DNA from: Chaetoderma sp. LZ-2023a
Taxonomy: Eukaryota > Mollusca > Caudofoveata > Chaetodermatida > Chaetodermatidae
DNA: 64,000 nt
Reading direction: 5' to 3'
Assembly (NCBI GenBank): GCA_034401795.1
Contig: CM067367.1
Coordinates: 85,012,426 to 85,076,425 of the forward strand
Part shown: positions 20,507 through 32,627 of the stretch, piece after piece
How positions within the stretch are numbered: position 1 is the stretch's first letter
Layout of the letters: the number at the start of each line of letters is the position of its first letter
Made by a program: the position numbers and the translations under genes
The notes under the pieces: model-generated
Database searches by the model: none
Seen by the model: the letters and a program-made list of their open reading frames with translations, nothing else
Told to the model about the DNA's origin: nothing

Positions 20507-20870
20507 AATGCACCTTTCCAGTTTTTGCCAAGTCCCGCCCAATCTCTAGTTAAGCTCCACCCACACCTCGCTCGTGTTGGGATCAATACATCTCTGATCT
20601 TCCTGACTATCAATTTCCAGAAAACTATACAGATAAGCTGTTGAATATTTTGAAACTAATTTGACTTGGTGCTGTTGCTGCCTATGACAGCAACAGCGCC
20701 CAGTCAAATTAATTTCAAAATATCCAGCAGCATGTTTGTTAAATAGAAGAGAAATACAATTTCTACGACGTGTCGGACTATTACGAGTTAAAGAAGGGCC
20801 TAATAGAACCAATTATGGCGTAATTATTATGATGTCATCATACACGCCGCATATGGCCCAACTACCGAAA
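20507..20870 (+). mobile_element. Palindromic MITE family 1, full copy
   Basis: Left TGCACCTTTCCAGTTTTTGCC, CGCCCAATCTCTAGTTAAGC, a central palindrome with GCTGTTGCTGCCTATGACAG, then GACGTGTCGGACTATTACG and GATGTCATCATACACG. The right end is decayed. Confidence 0.7.
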
Positions 20871-20899
20871 AACCCATCTATATTACAGTAATATTAGGT

Positions 20900-22780
20900 T
20901 CCTTCTAGGCAGAACTGAGCTCAGCAAATACAATTCCAGCCAGATGGCAAGCGTTCGTGTGCGGAGATTTCAACTCCAAGTTAGTTACAGTCGACAATGC
21001 GTACGCAATTTCACGATTCGGTTTATGCAGTGGAGCATAGGGAGAGGACACACACAACAGTAATGGAGGTGCACTGGTGGCATTCCTTGGTTCCCATGGT
21101 CTATTTGCTACACATAAGGCTTTCAAACATCCAGCCGTCACCGGACAATATGGGCAGGGCACATTGCTGATCGCAAAGCCCCAAAAGGCTTTAAGGATAC
21201 AACAGCAAATCTTCAACCACATGGACTTCATACTATGCGACACATAAGCAAACCCTCTACTTGCTCGTTCATGCGGAGGTGTAGGCCTCAATTCTGACCA
21301 TAAGCCAGTCATTACAAGCCTTTACATGGTCAGTCTCTACCTAATGTATACACGTCATACCAGACAAGCGGGTAGGGTAAACTACAACCTACCCAATCTT
21401 ATCAGTGACACTGAGACTCAAATGTCATACAAAAAGGTCGTCGGAGAGCCGATAACCAACTTCGACGTCAGCTCCCATCCAAACGAGGCTCTAACAAAAT
21501 TACTGAAATGTATGTAATCATCAGCTACAAGCACCATAGGAGTTCTATAAAAACAACCGAACTAGGTATATTGACGACCCGGTAGTAGTAAAACCATCAC
21601 CAGAGCAGAAAGCGCTACGGCTGCGCATCTATCAAATTGGCCAGTGAAGACCGACTCAAACTACACAGGGAACACAATAACATTCTGCGCCACGTGGCCG
21701 AACGTTTACACAATCTTGCTATTCAAGAAGCAGACTCCCTAGCAGATGAAATAACTGCCACGGGTAACTGTCAGAAAATGCCTTACTGACTACACACCCA
21801 CCACTCATCAGACACAACTCCGAAGGGCCCGGCAATTTGAGAGTGGTTCAAGGAACAGTTCACTGGCCACGATGATGAGCTCGTACACCGGTTCTCAGGA
21901 GACTACTGCAAGCCATTACCAACAGCAATTACAGCAGCAGAAGTTCAGAAGGCACACAAAGCCTTGAAAAATGGATGTGCACTCGGACCAGATGGCATGC
22001 GCAAGGAACTATTCAAATACGCAAGTGGCATTATCTCAAATCCGATCGCGCACCCAATTAATTCAGCTTGTATGCACCACCTTTCCATCGCTGCTGTATG
22101 CGAAGGCACACGTACTGCGCTACCCACGCCCACGAGGTCACCTGGCTCCCAGCCAATCTGTGGCCCATTGTGTTACTCAACACCATACGGAAATCATATC
22201 CACTGTTACACAATGCCGCATCCGAGACAAGATTGATGACTTCGCCGGATCATGTGAAAGTGGCTTTAAACGTGGACGCAGTTGCGTAGAGATTGTATGG
22301 GTTCAACGCATGCTTAGGTCAGCTGTCATACCCAAGCGCTGTGATTTCCACAAAATGGGCATTGGCATGTCACAAGCAATGTAATTAAACGTTCAAAAAT
22401 TCTAGATGTACTACGTCAGGCTAGTTGCAATAAAGATGAGCTAACACCTACGCACTATCGCTGCTGTCCGTAAAAAGCGCCCGGTAAATATTGTCCATGC
22501 GCGACCATGCGCTAATAATACCGGTGGACACACCAGCACAGAGAGCCTTGGAATTCACCCTACCGGCAGCCAGCAAATACAAAGTCATGAGAGGACAGCA
22601 GTGTCTAAACCTGTTAAGCGTGCTACGAGATGACCTCAAGAAAGCAGGACTGGGTAGAGTCAAATCAAGAATGGACCTGAGAAAGATAACGCCATTGGCT
22701 GAGGACAAGACAGTGTGCAAAAGCGAAGAAGGACCTATTGCATGTGTAGGATGTTTCTACTACTACTACAACCGCAGATT
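20900..22780 (+). mobile_element. Broken LINE: endonuclease end, RT start and C-terminal tail
   Basis: A decayed non-LTR retrotransposon. About 20957 encodes CGDFNSKL and about 21293 encodes SDHKPVI, both APE-endonuclease motifs. About 21964-22020 encodes KNGCALGPDGMRKELFKYA, and 22160-22195 encodes PIVLLNTIRK, early RT motifs. GFKRGRSC lies at about 22259. The catalytic RT core (YADD) is missing. 22590-22745 encodes LLSVLRDDLKKAGLG and AEDK, resembling a LINE ORF tail. Several frameshifts, stops and an internal deletion of the RT core make it dead. Its clade is uncertain. Confidence 0.65.
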
Positions 22781-22964
22781 ACAGTAATCATACACGCGTC
22801 GATAGTATGAAATAAACCGGGTTATGAGGATACACGCATATCCCATTAAAGTGTGTGGCATCTGTTCACCTAATGCTATCTGTGGGGTTAGTCAAGATTT
22901 CAACTATGCGGGCAAGCTGGATTCATGAGTTGCCAAAAAGAAGAAAAAATCCAAATTACTTGAT

Positions 22965-23180
22965 GGAAGGTATCTTTCTAGGCTAGTAACCTGTTAACCA
23001 TCAAATTTCAATGTTCTCATACAAAATGTCAATTTGCAGATGAAGAGAAAACTAGTTTTGAAAAGTCAGCACTGGAATCTTGATTATCGAGCCAGTGATT
23101 TCAGTGGCAAAATCTCGAAAATAGGCCTATTTTCGTCTTCAAATAGATATCTCTCTCAAGACCACTGCTGAAGCCGACAG
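22965..23180. mobile_element. Palindromic MITE family 3 copy
   Basis: TTTGCAGATGAAGAGAAAAC, AAAAGTCAGCACTGGAAT, a tip ATTATCGAGCCAGTGATTTC and CTCGAAAATAGG show the family palindrome with decay. Confidence 0.5.
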
Positions 23181-25170
23181 GTTAACCGTGGCAAGACTCA
23201 ACAGCTATGTGCTATACGCTTTAATACTCAACCTGACCAAAACGGCTTCTGCTGTTGTCCTGCAAAATGTTCATTTGCCAAGAAATGTCTATTCTTTGAA
23301 AATGTAACATTTATGTTAGACAAATAAACGAACAACAGTCAAAATCGGTTAACGTCACATAAATGGAACATAGATAATAATCAAAATGGAATCAATCATC
23401 CAGCAATGATGTATGCCCTTCTAGATACAATCGGATTGGCGTCACGTGAGCAATGCAATACCTATAATCAACTGTCTTGGGTCATCATAGTAACGTTAAC
23501 ATGAAATGTGGAGATCAACGCCTAAGTAAGATAAAATAATGTTTTTTCAGCCTGACTCTGCATAATAGTCACACCATTGGTGTCTTATGAGTGAGCGAAA
23601 TCACCAAAGCTGTGGAAAGATCTAGTAAGCGTACACAAGTCCAATGATGTAATAATGACGATCATCGATATCCACTACACTAATATATGTTAAAGCGAGC
23701 GGTGGTCACCACCACTGCGTTGATATAAACACGCATTAAGCATATCAAAACTTCAAAATAATAGAGCAGTGTTATAATATCGATAAGACATTAATTAACG
23801 TACTTAGAACAGCAACAATGGCAATGCAAAATACTAGCAAGATAGATGTGGTGTATTTATAGGGCATAGCCGTTATGTAATAATGGTGAGCATCTATAGT
23901 GAACCCTATATGAAACAAATATTATGTCCAACTGTCAATCAATGACAATATGTTATGAGATAAATGTAAAGTAAAACAAATATATGATCTATTATGTTCT
24001 CTGTTCGTCAGCATGGTAACTAGACCTTTGCTCGTCATAATTTAGAGTGCTTCTTTGCGCATGGCGCCCTAACGAGCAGCATCCATCAAGTACAAAATAT
24101 AACGCAATCCTACCAATATTAATATATATGATACATGTAACTAAGACAGTAAATCTTTCATTTCGGTGGTGGCAATAAGATAAATACAATGAAATGTCTT
24201 CAAATATCATGTACGAATGAGTGAAATAGTAACTTAATAGGCATGTTAAATTAACATTTTTAGCCCTTCATATTAAACATAGAGTGGTGATAATGAATGA
24301 ATATATAATTCAGATGATAATAAGTCAGCGATGCCAGGTGAATATGAAATGTAAAACTGTTAAAATACTGTGCCTGGGTAATAATATTAAATTATTACAA
24401 CTATTAATATAATTCACAAACTTCAATAGCCGCGACAACCTACCAATACTGATTACTAATAAATTAACCACAAATTCAACTACACTGAGCCAATGTAAAA
24501 TGACTAACTGATGGACGGGCCAACCAATTTGAATTATTTACCAGTAAATTAGCCTATTTGAGATTGCTATCAGTCTCGTCTCAATTGTTGTATTGTACTG
24601 ATAGATAATAGTACATAAAGACCATATGGTTCATGCCTGGCTAGGACAACAGCAGCTACCAGTCAATCTAATTGCAAAATATTCACCACCTTATCAGTAT
24701 GGTTACATGATGTTGCTTTCATTTAACTCCCTGAGCCCATAAATCAGCGTATTTTGTGATATTATTACCCAACCCTGACAGTTATGGAATTGGCAAGTGG
24801 GTATGTCTGTCCCGATGCAATGATGACTATTACTCCTAATACTACTATACACAGAGTTTATGTACCCATACGACACAATTATCTTTTCAAAAATGTGGTA
24901 GTGCGGAATTATCATTAGTCACAAACTAATATATTTCAACATGATACGCATGCAAACGACGAGCTGAGATATTTATTCACGCCCCCACCCCCACCAACCT
25001 TGTACCTTTACCTGACTGTGTACATTTAACAAACATCTACCCGGAGAGTCAAAGAATGTTGTGCTTCTTTAAGTGTAGGTTTCGGCGTGCCAATATGAAT
25101 CGGAATTCCATCTCCCTAAAACCGTAACCATATACTCTTGAATATGAGCAGAGGCAGCTGAGCTAGCTGC
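23181..25170. other. Intergenic DNA without recognisable genes
   Basis: AT-rich sequence with only short chance frames. A scrap of a family 1 palindrome arm lies at about 24658-24710 (CAGTCAATCTAATTGC). I see no gene, RNA or clear repeat otherwise. Confidence 0.6.
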
Positions 25171-25172
25171 TC

Positions 25173-25588
25173 CAATGGACATTTGCAGTTTTAGCCACGC
25201 CCCGCCCATCTCTAGCTAAGCTCCACCCACACCTCGCTCGTGTTGGGATCGATCGATCTCTGAACACCCTGAACATCAATTTCCAAAAAACTACACAGGT
25301 AAGCTGTTTAATATTTTGTAACTATTTTGACTGTGTGCTGTTGCTGTCTAAGGCAGCAACAGCGCCCAGTCAAATTAGTTTCAAAATATTCAAAGCATGT
25401 TTATTAAATAGCAAAGAATTACAAAGACGTACACTTCATACAACGTGCCGGACTATTTGAGATTTGATGACGGTCTATATGGAACCCTTTGTGACGTAAT
25501 GATTGTGACGTCACCATACACGCGCCGAGCTGATTATGACGTCATACTAGGTCATATGATGGATGGATACTCTGGAAAGTTGAATTCT
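25173..25588 (+). mobile_element. Palindromic MITE family 1, full copy
   Basis: AATGGACATTTGCAGTTTTAGCC at the left, written across the end and body; CGCCCATCTCTAGCTAAGC; GGGATCGATCGATCTC; ACAGGTAAGCTG; and a long central palindrome. Its right half from 25377 is nearly identical to 28470-28692. It ends ACTCTGGAAAG. 25590-26090 holds no gene. Confidence 0.75.
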
Positions 25589-26089
25589 AAAGGAATGCCC
25601 ATTATACAGGTCATAATTAATATCCAGGCAGTCCAATACATGTCTAAATAAGTAAATGAGGTTTGGTCGTGGCAGAGCATCCCGGTCTCATTAATAAACA
25701 ATGGTTCTAAAGGCGATGAATTAAGTCACCGACGCATTGGACTTTACTTGCAACACATGCCATTGGGGCATATTAAGTTATCTGTCCTGAACAGCTTAGT
25801 GACTACACCCTCTCTTAATGGATCTGTGTTTGACATTTTTAGAGGTAAATACTCACTTGTGATACAACCAAATCCTCTACACAAATATTAACACAGGGAT
25901 CAACACTATCAGTAACTGTAAATTCGACACATCTTAAGAATCCAAAAAAGGCCATGGTGCACACAGTTTCTAATAAGAGATCGACTGTTTTACTGAAAAT
26001 ACCAGTGTGTAGAAGTAAACATACTTTACTGAAAATGCCAAAGGTTACTGGCTGCCTAGTCCTAGGCTGTTTGTTTTGAATACGCTTAG

Positions 26090-26930
26090 CCCCATTTCAA
26101 GATAGAATACAACCGCTGTAATTGAGTTGCAATTGGATATAATACATTATCTCCAACCACATAAATCGTATACCACATACATACACTTTGATAGTAGAAT
26201 AGCTAATGCTAAATCCACTAACACATTGCGCTACAAACTGGATCAAAAGGTCTTCGATGACTGGCAAATTTAGTATACTTATACTAGCTACAATACCGGT
26301 ACAGAGTAGAAACTGGATATAGGCATTACACCCTGGGTAGATTGCACTCCTTGTTCGGGGAACGTTAGCCGCCTTCCATATGTGACTTATTACTGGCTGG
26401 AGGTCCATAGCACCTGACTTGGAGGAGGCACTGGGCATGGTTGCCTGTGCGGATCTGGTGCCAACTGGAAGAATTTCGCCATCTGCAAACGAGATAAAGC
26501 GTCTGATTTTACGTCCAGCAATGTGTTTAGATGTGACCGTAAAACTAAGCATAACTGCTATTGGGGTAAATCGTCGTACTAGTGTCATAATGTGAACCGA
26601 CTTTGACCGGCCTCTCTGAAGAATAGCAACAGTATCGCTATTCTCACAAACAAATACGACCCATTGGCATTTCCATAAATGGCCCTATAGCGGCTACCAT
26701 AATAGGGTAGAGTTCCCGGAATGCTATCGATACCTCATCATTGTTACCTATGCTATTTATCAGAGATGGCGGCCGATGCTCTGCAGACCACTGACCACGA
26801 TAGAACCAGATGCATCGGTATAAAAGGGTTATATCATCAGCTAATATACATTTGGTGGCATACACAATGAAATACCATTCCAACAAGACGAAAAGTGTAA
26901 CCACATACGGATATCTGCACAACAATTATC
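26090..26930 (-). mobile_element. Fossil tyrosine-recombinase (DIRS-like) retroelement fragment
   Basis: An old, broken fragment on the minus strand. One part (about 26640-26930) resembles the end of an RT/RNase H region (SIAFRELYPIMVAA). The next part (about 26097-26590) resembles the N-terminal core-binding part of a tyrosine recombinase (FSISYSTIKVYVCGIRF). This order fits DIRS-like elements. No terminal repeats are recognised. It is clearly broken. Confidence 0.5.
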
Positions 26931-27104
26931 ATTTAGACGAACATGAAAGTGGAGATATTTGACAGTTGTTGAGAGAGTGCTAAGGTGTGAAACAAAACTC
27001 CTACCTAGGATACCTGTCCTGCTGGAAAACTTCAAGTGACGCGGCAACTGAAGTAGTTCAGGGTTTGTACATATATTTCACGAGTTCAGAAACTGATTAT
27101 TCAT

Positions 27105-27292
27105 CGACTAGATGCATCCAATCGACCACTCACATATAAATGACATCATAAATATATTACGGCACAAACAGAAATACTCTGTCATAAACTTGGAATAGTG
27201 CGTCAAGTGTACGAATTGCATATCTTTCCTATTTAGTAAAGATTATGTTCATTTTTTTAAAACTAATCAGACTCGGTGCTGTTGATGTCATA
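27105..27292 (-). mobile_element. Palindromic MITE family 1, outer half of the divergent subfamily
   Basis: ACATCATAAATATATTACGG, GGAATAGTGCGTCAAGTGTA, a TTTAGTAAAGATTATG version of the AATAAA block, and AACTAATCAGACTCGGTGC; it stops at the palindrome tip. Confidence 0.5.
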
Positions 27293-27699
27293 GCGTAGTT
27301 CTGATTGACCGGTCAGGTACCGGCCGTACCAGCTAAGCTGGGTACGCGCCGCCTGCCCTGGATTCGTTCCCTGAACACGCCCCCTGGGTAGAGCTATAAG
27401 CGTATATGAGCCTATGAGAGAGATTGCATTGTAAAAACGACTAAGTTCGTTAAAGCGAATAGAGCGCATAATACTATTTTTGACAGAGCGCATATTTTAC
27501 GATCAAGATAGGATGGCGCTTTTAGTGTACAGAGTGGGTACATTGTAATCCTTTTTCATTAGGTGTTCCCACCGAAGCTGGCATAAATCAAGAGCAGAAT
27601 TCGACGGGCTTTCCGAATCTGTAAACCATTTCAAAATCGGTTAAGAAATGGCTGAGTTATCCGCGGAAAACCCCTTTTGATTATCTTCAAAATATTGCC

Positions 27700-27844
27700 G
27701 TGACGTCGTAAGCACGTGTACGCAGAACTTCTAGAATGTTCTAGAACATTCGGCTGAGTTATTATTAGCTACGCGCTGATTGACTATTGCTGGACCGATG
27801 ATTGGTTGGAGCCTGCACCTATGACGTCACGAGTAGTATAAAAG
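27700..27844 (+). promoter_or_regulatory. Promoter-like block: perfect five-unit heat-shock element, ATTGG box, CRE and TATA box
   Basis: TTCtaGAAtgTTCtaGAAcaTTC at 27729-27751 is five alternating nTTCn/nGAAn units with no mismatch, the HSF-trimer binding pattern. TGACGTCG lies at 27701, an ATTGG (inverted CCAAT) box at 27801, TGACGTCA at 27822 and TATAAAAG at 27837-27844. The geometry is that of a heat-inducible Pol II promoter. No open frame follows, so it may be a transposon or LTR promoter, or that of a lost or non-coding gene. Confidence 0.55.
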
Positions 27845-28469
27845 GAGACGAAATCCAGAACACGAGAGCATCCTCGGCCAGGGGCCGAATAGGTTGGATT
27901 CGGGCTGCTACCAGCAAGACAGGCATTAAGCAGATGACTTCGGTCTCGAAGGTTTCTCTTCCGTAGCCACTGCAGTAATCCAACCCACCGCACTAAAACA
28001 ATTTTGTATCTCCCGTTTGTGCGGGAGCATTTTTGGAACTTTCGAATATTGTTCACGAATACATCAAGAAATAACTCGGAACACCAACTTGCGATGGGGC
28101 CCTTCCCGGCCTGAAAATGTGATTCTACAGATGTAGAGGCAACAATGTTCTTTGGTGGATGACTCGCCGGATCTGCCAGCCACGCGAAAAAGTGGTTATT
28201 CAACCGTCCCCGCACTGATGTCGTGCAGGTTTAGCTAAACATTTTGACCTCAGCAAGTAATCTTTGCCCGGTACGTGTTAAGAGCTAGCTGACATAACCC
28301 ACGCCGTTGAGCTTAGTTATGTATCTTCATCCGTATTCGCCAGCCCCCACTTATGATCAGGTTGTTGGCAACTTCCAACCAGACCATCGGTGTACGGGAA
28401 CTTTCGTCTTAGCAGTAATGGTATTGTACCTCTTACTGACTACTCGTTAGAAATTCTATATTTTGAGTA
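27845..28469 (+). other. Putative transcribed leader downstream of the heat-shock promoter
   Basis: Starts about where a transcript would begin. It lacks a long + strand frame; the longest frame is on the minus strand and shows no family motif. A perfect hairpin CTCCCG-TTTGTG-CGGGAG lies at 28010-28027. Its nature is unknown: an LTR, a non-coding exon or decayed sequence. Confidence 0.25.
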
Positions 28470-28692
28470 GAGTCCAGAGCTCAAATTAGTTTCAAAATAT
28501 TCAAAGCATGTTTATTAAATAGCAAAGAATTACAAAGACATACACTTCATACAACGTGTCGGACTATTTGAGATTTGATGGTGTCTATATGGAACACTTC
28601 GTGACGTAATGATTGTCAGGTCATCATACACGCGCTGAGCTGATCATGACGTCATACGAGGTCAGATGATGGATGGATACTCTGGAAAGGTG
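28470..28692 (+). mobile_element. Palindromic MITE family 1, right half, near-twin of 25377-25588
   Basis: Starts at the palindrome arm CAAATTAGTTTCAAAATATT and ends GGATACTCTGGAAAGGTGA. It differs from the 25377 copy at only about one base in fifteen to twenty. 28700-29190 holds no gene. Confidence 0.7.
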
Positions 28693-29189
28693 ACTTGACT
28701 TCACTATATACTCAACACCTGTATGAACTGACCATACACATTTGATGTAATGTGCCAGTTGCCTTACATTTGAGCGTTGTGCCAATGGGCCATGCGACTC
28801 TTGCATCAAATGACTGCATATGTGTACATTCTGTGGCAAGTATCTAGATATAATTGACTTTTTTAAACTAATTGCCACAAAACACTGTTAGCCACTTAAA
28901 GAAAAAATTAGTTGTTATATAGTTTGCATATAATGTCATAATATGATCAATATCTGTAATAAATCTACTTTCATTTATCTAATGCATCTTTTGTTCGTAA
29001 AGTAATTACTCCACCATAATACTGACATTCCCATGGCAATGTTACTTTATTGGACTATACAATGCTCAAACATGTCAGGTAGTTTGTGACAGCAAAGAAA
29101 GACGCAGATCCTACCATCCAGAGACTGTCGCCAGTTTGGCTCGTCTGGCCAGAATAGCCAAGTGAGCATATGGCATGGTGACCATCCGC

Positions 29190-30310
29190 CCGCCTATCAT
29201 CCATTGCACTAAAACGTATCTCCTAAAACACTGCTCAGATATCAATAATAATTGGCTGGAAGCATTCTATCGTAGTAGGCGCCAGAACTTCTATTACAAA
29301 TTTTGATTGGTCAATTTTATGGGCGGCCATATTGGAATTTTCAAAAACCGTCACAAATAATTTATTACTCTTTACTTCTTCTTCTTCTTTTCGATCGCTG
29401 GTATCACACTTGGAGAGCCGTTCTCAAGATGAAATCTGTGGTTTTCTGCAATTTTTTAGGCGGCCCTATTAGAAATTTTCACAAATAATGTATTACTCTT
29501 CTCATTAATCGATCCGCAGATTTGAATGAACATTGGGTGGAGCAGTCCTATGGTTATAGGCTTCAGCATTTGTGATTATATAATAACTTATAATAATTTG
29601 CTGCAATAGTTTGGATTGGTCTATTTTCTGGCGGTCATCTTGGATTAAATCCTTTAAAACTAGAGGCACGGTTTAATCACATGTGGTTGGAAGGGTCCTA
29701 AGTTAATACACCCAAGAGCTTCTATTCAGAATTTTGATAGGTTAACATTTTCAAACGCTACTTAATTAATCGCCTGATTCAGTGAAACCTTGTTGCAACT
29801 ATCCTAGTGTGGTAGGCTTCACCACTTCGATAGAGAATTCGAATTCGTAAATTTGTGGGTATTATGGATTTCTATTTATAAAATAAATATGAAATGTATT
29901 ACATTATTTTAAAATCCACGATGGCCACACCCTGAGTCACACACCCCAAACATTTAACAATCAGACTTTTCTTTAGAAGGTTGAGTCCTACCACACTAGA
30001 ATCGTGCCACCTAAGTCTCGGTGAAATCGGGCCATTGAATAAGTAGCGTTCAATAGGATTCCTGTAAATTTGTCAAAATAGCCAAGGTGGCTACCGGAGA
30101 AACTGACTTGGAATAACATGTCTGCAACCTAGCACAATAAGCTACTTCAAGGGGAGTTCCACCTAATAGGTATCTCCTCATCTTGAAGGATCATATTGTG
30201 GTAGGCTCCAGAAATTATACTCAGAATATTGAATATTCAATTCCTCCGGTGGCCACCTTGGCATTTTCTGCAATTTTCCAGAACTCCGTTAACACGCTAC
30301 TTAATTAATG
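29190..30310. repeat. ~165-bp repeat, third and largest array with inverted units
   Basis: Units with TTTGATTGGTCAATTTTATG, GGCGGCCATATTGGAATTTT and ATTACTCTTCTCATTAATCG in the first part. From about 29930 the units run in the opposite orientation (GATGGCCACACC, ACACTAGAATCG). Boundaries are approximate. Confidence 0.6.
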
Positions 30311-30365
30311 ACCTGATGTCAACAACACGTTGGCACGTCAGGGGGTTAAACCACACGTGTCCGTG

Positions 30366-30455
30366 GAGTACGGGGTGGTGGGAATGGCGGTGGTGGTAAG
30401 GGTGATGGGGCGGGGTGTTTGTGGGTGGGGTGGGGTTGGGTGGTTGTGTATGTGG
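30366..30455 (+). repeat. G-rich strand with quadruplex potential
   Basis: 30407-30440 reads GGGG-C-GGGG ... GGG-T-GGGG-T-GGGG-TT-GGG, enough closely spaced G runs for an intramolecular G-quadruplex. Confidence 0.7.
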
Positions 30456-30756
30456 CCAGCACTGTCCCGTTTCCGTCCCGTCGTTGTTTGAATAAATTAT
30501 CGCATACCAAATAGCGAATTTTCTAACTTTCCATTCAACGCAACATTTACTGTCAATAAACAGGATACACCCGGACCAAAGCAAATGTTCATCTCAGGTT
30601 TATCGAGCGGTTAAAATACTCTAGTTATTGTTTATCCGCAGCGTATATGGTAAATATTTACCCTTAGTAAAGCATCATTATTTATAACAGATCTTTAAAG
30701 GCTAAGAAATATTTGGAAATTTTTTTTGCATCTGATTTGCATAGCATTCGTTATTT

Positions 30757-30925
30757 AGGACGTGTTCTCATTAGAGAGTTAATCAGGAATAACGGCATAA
30801 GTCAGTACAGCTCTATTCCTGATTAAGTCTAAAGACGTATTCTCACTAGAGACTTAATCAAGAATAACGCCATATTGAAGTATGTAGTTATTCCCAATTG
30901 ACTCTCTAGTGAGAACACGGCCTTG
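30757..30925. mobile_element. Palindromic MITE family 4, two tandem copies
   Basis: GTGTTCTCATTAGAGAGTTA opens and CTCTCTAGTGAGAACACGG closes. AATAACGGCATA and AATAACGCCATATTGAAGTA lie in between. The arrangement is the same as at 16939-17107. Confidence 0.7.
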
Positions 30926-31126
30926 GATTAATTTATATTGTACCTTAGTACTTAGTTACTTGTAGTTCAATGTAGAAACAAGGTAGGTCTAACACTTTTT
31001 CAACAAGACCTTGCAACACATTTCATCATTGTTGCAAAACTATGTAAAATCATGATATTATTATCTGTAGTCAAGTTGCAACGAGGGGTATGTCCAAAAC
31101 ATCTTGAAGGAACACGCGGTCACGCA

Positions 31127-31235
31127 CCTACGCACATACGCAAATGGCAGCGCACACGCAATCAGGCACTCGCGCACGCACGCACGTACGCACGCACTCA
31201 CGCACGTACGCACGTATATACGCACGTGCACACAC
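31127..31235. repeat. CACG/CGTA simple repeat
   Basis: Short ACGC and ACGT repeats; the frames encode His/Ala/Arg/Thr runs only. Confidence 0.85.
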
Positions 31236-31502
31236 TTGGACGTCACAATGTCACCGCTTCCTCGTTAGATTACATTACGATGTAGCTACAGAAAACCCGC
31301 CTATAACAGACACCCTATAGACCTATAAGCATATAAACCCATGGCCACTAAAGGCATGTGATCGCTTACTGCAATCCATTTGCTCAGGCACCTTGATTTA
31401 GACTCAAATGTGTATAGTTCCTTAAGGAGAATGGTCACTTGGTCTACACTCGTCATAGGCCTATATCATGTCCCGAAAAGACAAAGCCAAATGTCAGCCA
31501 GG

Positions 31503-31505
<3 letters not shown>

Positions 31506-31580
<75 letters not shown>

Positions 31581-31592
31581 GAGAGAGAGAGT
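31506..31592. repeat. (GA)n microsatellite
   Basis: A long GA run with one GGGA interruption. Confidence 0.95.
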
Positions 31593-31669
31593 TAAGCATT
31601 TAAATCTTGAACTGGACCTGTGTCTCAATTTAACGTGTTCAGGCTGGCCAGACCCGACCTTTGCATTAG

Positions 31670-31950
31670 GCGTGATGAATATCTGCAGGCCAAAAGACGA
31701 CTATTTTTGAAAATGTGCCCTGGATGCACTGTCTCACTAATACAGTGGTAAATTAAAAAAAAAATTCTTGGCCTGAAAATGGGAATTCAATAACCAAATA
31801 TATTAATTTTCTTGACCATATTTAGGCGTTAAATTTTTTAAGTCAGCTACGCGTGACAGCTGTTGAATTTCTCTAACTAATTTTAGTGGAAGCCGTCGCT
31901 GTCATAGTCAGCAACAAGTCCCAGTCAAGTTCGTTTCAAAATAGTCACAT
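31670..31950. mobile_element. Family 3 remnant followed by a family 1 palindrome
   Basis: 31680-31790 has GCAGGCCAAAAGACGACTAT and TTCTTGGCCTGAAAATG (family 3). 31858-31950 has CTGTTGAATTTCTCTAAC ... AAGTTCGTTTCAAAATAG around a GCTGTCATAGTCAGC tip (family 1). 31951-32530 has nothing recognised. Confidence 0.5.
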
Positions 31951-32538
31951 CCTAAATTTATAAAGTGTTTATTATTTCTGGTCTATGGCGATTAACTGGT
32001 TACCTGTAAATATTACGGTGACGGATCTAATGGCTCTCGGGTGGCGTACGTTTGAACCTATGACAACACATATATTTACTTAAGTAGGTAATAAAATCGA
32101 TATATGAGGTGAAAAAGTTGAATGCTAAAGAAAATCCATCGCACATATGTGTACAGTAGCTCTGGCCAAGTGAAGATAACTCCATTTCAAAGATAAACAC
32201 ATAAATAAAGACGATTTATAACACTTTTTGCACTCACTTGCATGACATTCATTTTTAAAATGCGCATGATTCTAGGAGAAAGTCCTGAGAGGGTCTACTT
32301 CGCGTGAATATTCTGGTAAACACGGACGTTTTTAGTTTTCTGACTACGCTCTGACGAGGAAGAGATTTTCTTAGATTATACTTCACGGATCCTTATTTGT
32401 TCGCTCAGTAAGTGCAGTGGACGAACAACAAAAGCTGGCCGACATCGGGCAAGATACTAGCACATATGATACTTCTTCATCAATAAAAAGGAAAATCTTA
32501 AAGTTTACACATGTCGTAAGAACGTCATATCAACACTG

Positions 32539-32627
32539 ATAACGCAGGTTACTTGGGCCGTACTGGAACAATACCGGGCTAATAGGTCCAGGTATTGGTT
32601 CAGCACTGGCCCAGTAATCTGCGTTAT
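32539..32627. repeat. Palindrome family 5 (single copy)
   Basis: The arms ATAACGCAGGTTACTTGGGC and GCCCAGTAATCTGCGTTAT continue through TACTGGAACAATACC and GGTATTGGTTCAG. The total is about 89 bp, nearly fully self-complementary, resembling a small MITE. Confidence 0.65.

Noticed and set aside
20905-21312. Minus-strand 135-codon frame
   Set aside because: It is the shadow of the LINE endonuclease region on the plus strand.
27784-28215. Minus-strand 143-codon frame across the heat-shock promoter block
   Set aside because: No family motif, and the promoter elements point to transcription of the other strand; probably chance.
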